Part shown: one piece after another, positions 5,811-8,101 of the stretch
Layout of the letters: the number at the start of each line of letters is the position of its first letter
Numbering within the stretch: the first letter of the stretch is position 1
NCBI RefSeq assembly: GCF_938045535.1
Contig: NZ_CALIMQ010000197.1
Coordinates: 1 to 8,101 of the forward strand
Length of the DNA: 8,101 bases
Reading direction: 5' to 3'
DNA from: an uncultured Campylobacter sp.
GTDB lineage: Bacteria > Campylobacterota > Campylobacteria > Campylobacterales > Campylobacteraceae
The notes under the pieces: generated by a model
The model's input: only the letters and a program-made list of their open reading frames with translations
Told to the model about the DNA's origin: nothing
Databases searched by the model: none
Position numbers and translations under genes: made by a program

Positions 5811-6518
5811 TTAAACCTTAGAAATTTCGGCTAGTTCGAAATTATAACCGCCAAAGCCCTGCCCGCCCGAGCCTAAAAGCGCGATCGTGCCCTTTAGCTC
5901 CTCATCCAAAATAAATTCTTTTTCTAAATTTAGATGCGGCGTCTTTATGCGGACGCGATCGCCGCCCTTGATCTTTGCGACCATGCTAAAATACCTTCCG
6001 CCGATGAGTTTATCGTCCGCATCGTGTTTGAAAACCACGGCGCCGTCGAAGCTCATAAGCTCTTTTAGATGACTTAAATTTACCCGCTCTTGTGCGCCCA
6101 AATCCGCTCGCTCGCCGCGTAAGCTTAAAATTTTAACCCCGAACTTCGCCGCTATGAGAGATAGAAAGGCTTTGATATTTTCAGCGTCGGGATGAGTTTT
6201 AATGAGCGCATCGTCGATCAAAAGCGCGTCGCAGTCTCCCTGTAAAAACTCCGCGATCTGCTCGATCTCCTCCTCGCCCACGCTACTTTCGCCGCTTAGA
6301 TACTCCAGATCCAGCTCCGCAAAATAGGGCTCGTCGCAAAAGCTCGCGCAGATTAGCGCCAGCACGAAGCTTTGCGCGCCGATCTCGCATTTTATCAGCT
6401 CGCCGGGTAGATGCGGATCTTGCAGCGGCGATACGCTTAAAATTTCAGCGCTCTTAAAACCTTCTGCAAGCGCGGGATTTTGCAAGCTAAGCAGCGACGC
6501 GAAATTTAAAATTTTCAT
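5811..6518 (-). CDS. Epsilonproteobacterial complex I accessory subunit in the nuoF position (Cj1574c/HP1265-like)
   Basis: This 235-residue protein occupies the nuoF slot just before nuoG. It is not a true NuoF: it lacks the glycine-rich NADH/FMN fold signature and the CxxCxxC motif for cluster N3, and has only four scattered cysteines. Position and size match Cj1574c of C. jejuni and HP1265 of H. pylori, which replace NuoF; in Campylobacter this subunit and its small partner are needed for electron entry from flavodoxin rather than NADH. It begins MKILNFASLLSLQNPALAEG and ends with a glycine-rich stretch GSGGQGFGGYNF. I chose ATG 6518, which overlaps the previous stop as ATGA and has GGGGAG upstream, over the in-frame ATG at 6548, which has no ribosome binding site and would overlap the previous gene by 34 bases. 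Assignment rests mainly on context. Confidence 0.85.
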   Translation of the reverse strand: MKILNFASLLSLQNPALAEGFKSAEILSVSPLQDPHLPGELIKCEIGAQSFVLALICASFCDEPYFAELDLEYLSGESSVGEEEIEQIAEFLQGDCDALLIDDALIKTHPDAENIKAFLSLIAAKFGVKILSLRGERADLGAQERVNLSHLKELMSFDGAVVFKHDADDKLIGGRYFSMVAKIKGGDRVRIKTPHLNLEKEFILDEELKGTIALLGSGGQGFGGYNFELAEISKV

Positions 6519-6745
6519 CCTCTCCCCTTTTTGGCGACGACCATCCAATCGACTTGGTTATAACGAATCGAGCTTAAAAGCGTGGAATTTAGCCCCTCTA
6601 CCAGATCGGCGCTTTTTTGAACCGCGCTGAAATCGCCCATCTCAAACATAAAGATCATCGTCTCGCCGCGAGCGGAATTTTTCAAAATTTCGCCCATGCG
6701 GTTTAAAAATTTATCGCCCAGATGCCTCAAATCGTAGCGCTTCAT
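6515..6745 (-). CDS. Small complex I subunit in the nuoE position (Cj1575c/HP1264-like)
   Basis: This 76-residue protein directly follows nuoD, where epsilonproteobacteria carry Cj1575c (C. jejuni) or HP1264 (H. pylori) in place of NuoE. It has no cysteine at all, so it cannot carry the [2Fe-2S] cluster N1a of classical NuoE. It begins MKRYDLRHLGDKFLNRMGEI and ends with a basic KKGRG. The Helicobacter homologue has been studied as a small folded protein reported to bind FMN. It is thought to act with the next gene product in taking electrons from flavodoxin. Its ATG overlaps the nuoD stop as ATGA (6745-6742), with GAGGTG upstream, and its own stop overlaps the next start. Confidence 0.87.
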   Translation of the reverse strand: MKRYDLRHLGDKFLNRMGEILKNSARGETMIFMFEMGDFSAVQKSADLVEGLNSTLLSSIRYNQVDWMVVAKKGRG

Positions 6746-7968
6746 CGATCCACCTCGCCTAAAATGATATTCGTGCTGCCGATGATCGCCGCTGCATCGG
6801 CAAGATACTGCCCGGGCAAAATTTCTTCATAGACCGCGCAGTGCCAAAAGCTCGGCGTGCGAATCTTAAGGCGGTACGGGCGGCTTTCGCCCATCGAGCG
6901 GATATAAAATCCAAGCTCGCCTTTAGGACTCTCGCTCGCGGCGTAAATTTCGCCCACGGGCGGGCGCAAACCCTGCGTAACCAGCACAAAATGCTGCATC
7001 AGCGAGTAGTTCTGCGTCATGATCTGCTCTTTGCTCGGATTTACGTAAGCGGGATCGATCGCTAAAATTTGCGGATCGCTTAGCGGATAGTGTTTCGCGC
7101 ACTGGCGCAAAATTTTAAGGCTCTCGCGCATCTCCGCCATATAACACTTATAGCGCGCGTAGCAATCGCCCTCGCTCGCATACGGCACGTCAAAATCAAG
7201 CTCGTCGTAGATGAGATAGGGCTCTTCTTTGCGGATATCCCAAGCATGCCCGCTAGCGCGGAGCGTCACGCCGCTACAGCCGCAGCTAAGAGCCGCTTCG
7301 TGCGAGATCACACCCACCCCTTCGGTTCGCATTAGCCAAATTCTATTCGTATCGAGCATATCTTCAAATTCTTTAATATCGCTTGGAAATTCCTCGCAAA
7401 ACTTTAACATCTCTTCTAGCCAGCCGTTAGGCAGGTCCAAAAATACGCCGCCGATTTTGATATTATTGTGCGTAAGGCGCGCGCCGCAGTATTTTTCTAT
7501 CAGATCGAGTATATATTCGCGCGAGCGAAAGCAATAAAGAAATACCGTCATCGCGCCGATGTCAAGCGCGTGCGTGCCCAAAAACAGAAGGTGCGAGCTG
7601 ATGCGATTAAGCTCAAGCAAGATCGTGCGGATGATCTGCGCGCGGCGCGGCACTTCAATGCCGCAGAGCTTCTCGACCGCGGCGCAAAAGCCGTAGTTGT
7701 TCGAGCCCGATGCGATGTAATCGATGCGATCTGTTACTGGAACGAACTCCGCGTAGATCATATTTTCTGCCATCTTTTCGATGCCTCGGTGCATGTAGCC
7801 CACGCCGGGGCGGGCGCGCACGATGCGCTCGCCGTCAAGCTCCAGCACGAGCTTTAGTTGGCCGTGCGCGCTTGGATGCTGCGGACCGAAATTTAAGATC
7901 ATATTCGCGCCCTCGCGCTCGTACTCGATGTTTTCGAAAAACGGTCTTAGCTTGCTTGGATTTTGCAT
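6742..7968 (-). CDS. nuoD: NADH-quinone oxidoreductase subunit D (49-kDa, quinone-site subunit)
   Basis: NuoD is the hydrogenase-like large subunit of the peripheral arm; with NuoB and NuoH it forms the quinone reduction site. The 408-residue product is full length and separate from NuoC, unlike the NuoCD fusion of E. coli. Signatures are NFGPQHPSAHGQLKLVLELDG (26-46, with His31 and His35), GVGYMHRGIEK (55-65), TDRIDYIASGSNNYGFCAAV (79-98) whose Tyr84 aligns with the quinone-binding tyrosine (Tyr87 in Thermus Nqo4), and a C-terminal PGQYLADAAAIIGSTNI followed by LGEVDR at the very end. The start ATG shares one base with the nuoC stop (TAATG); the Shine-Dalgarno is weak (AAAGAGAAAA), suggesting coupled translation. 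Confidence 0.97.
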   Translation of the reverse strand: MQNPSKLRPFFENIEYEREGANMILNFGPQHPSAHGQLKLVLELDGERIVRARPGVGYMHRGIEKMAENMIYAEFVPVTDRIDYIASGSNNYGFCAAVEKLCGIEVPRRAQIIRTILLELNRISSHLLFLGTHALDIGAMTVFLYCFRSREYILDLIEKYCGARLTHNNIKIGGVFLDLPNGWLEEMLKFCEEFPSDIKEFEDMLDTNRIWLMRTEGVGVISHEAALSCGCSGVTLRASGHAWDIRKEEPYLIYDELDFDVPYASEGDCYARYKCYMAEMRESLKILRQCAKHYPLSDPQILAIDPAYVNPSKEQIMTQNYSLMQHFVLVTQGLRPPVGEIYAASESPKGELGFYIRSMGESRPYRLKIRTPSFWHCAVYEEILPGQYLADAAAIIGSTNIILGEVDR

Positions 7969-8101
7969 TATTTTCTCTTTGTGATGATCTTGTAAATTCC
8001 GCGTTTAACGCGTTTTACGAAACGCACGCCGCCCTCTTCCTGATATTCTTGTAAAATTTTCTCTTGCGGCCGCGGCTCTCCGTAACCGCCCTCGTGATAG
8101 A
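7968..8101 (-). CDS. nuoC: NADH-quinone oxidoreductase subunit C, C-terminal 43 residues, cut by the window edge
   Basis: The frame enters from the right edge (two bases of a split codon, then 43 codons) and ends at TAA 7970-7968. The product reads YHEGGYGEPRPQEKILQEYQ, then a basic end RFVKRVKRGIYKIITKRK. NuoC helps hold the peripheral arm to the quinone module. Assignment rests on the position directly before nuoD, the TAATG overlap, and the GEPRP segment resembling the NuoC C-terminus of epsilonproteobacteria. Most of the gene is outside the window. Confidence 0.82.
   Translation of the reverse strand, partial: YHEGGYGEPRPQEKILQEYQEEGGVRFVKRVKRGIYKIITKRK

Noticed and set aside
7090..8054. 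Several plus-strand open frames of 80-130 residues opposite nuoD and nuoC
   Set aside because: They are Arg/Ala-rich antisense shadows typical of higher-GC coding DNA; nuoD is unambiguous on the minus strand.
660..8101. A hidden novel system, RNA gene or CRISPR array within the operon
   Set aside because: The genes are packed with overlaps or gaps of at most 10 bases, leaving no room; all frames fit complex I subunits, and no direct repeat array with spacers is present.

Overview
Almost the whole window (about 569-8101) is the middle of a complex I (nuo) operon from a Campylobacter-like epsilonproteobacterium. All genes lie on the minus strand, so transcription runs from high to low coordinates: 3' end of nuoC, nuoD, a 76-residue small subunit, a 235-residue subunit, nuoG, nuoH, nuoI, nuoJ and the first third of nuoK. 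The two genes between nuoD and nuoG stand where other bacteria carry nuoE and nuoF. This arrangement is the epsilonproteobacterial hallmark (Cj1575c/Cj1574c in C. jejuni, HP1264/HP1265 in H. pylori). The balanced-to-GC-rich composition and extensive Ser/Asn/Ala insertions suggest one of the higher-GC oral Campylobacter (C. gracilis, C. rectus or C. showae type). The species is an inference.

The left end (1 to about 560) is different DNA: strongly AT-rich, with Bacillota codon use. It holds the first 92 codons of a pyruvate formate-lyase gene (pflB, minus strand) with a strong AAGGAGG ribosome binding site, extended -10 promoter candidates and Rex-like operator sequences. The protein resembles Gemella/Staphylococcus-type PflB. 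The two parts meet inside nuoK, in an A-rich run at about 557-568. NuoK reads normally to residue 32, then leaves the family, hits a stop at codon 39, and nuoL, nuoM and nuoN are absent. The simplest explanation is a chimeric contig, for example from a mixed oral community or amplified DNA. A real insertion or transfer is not excluded by sequence alone.

In the nuo part the genes are packed head to tail: four ATGA overlaps, one TAATG overlap, two 1-base gaps and one 10-base gap, which suggests translational coupling. The products cover the quinone-site subunits (NuoC, NuoD, NuoH, NuoI), the iron-sulfur electron input arm (NuoG plus the two replacement subunits) and membrane-arm subunits NuoJ and NuoK. 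Without a classical NADH-binding NuoF, the enzyme probably takes electrons from reduced flavodoxin, as shown for relatives. Unusual details are low-complexity ENSA-type insertions in both NuoG and NuoI, the apparent absence of the N7 cluster ligands in NuoG, and a striking excess of the palindrome AAATTT in the nuo DNA. I found no RNA gene, CRISPR array, mobile element or clear terminator, and no evidence of a wholly new system.
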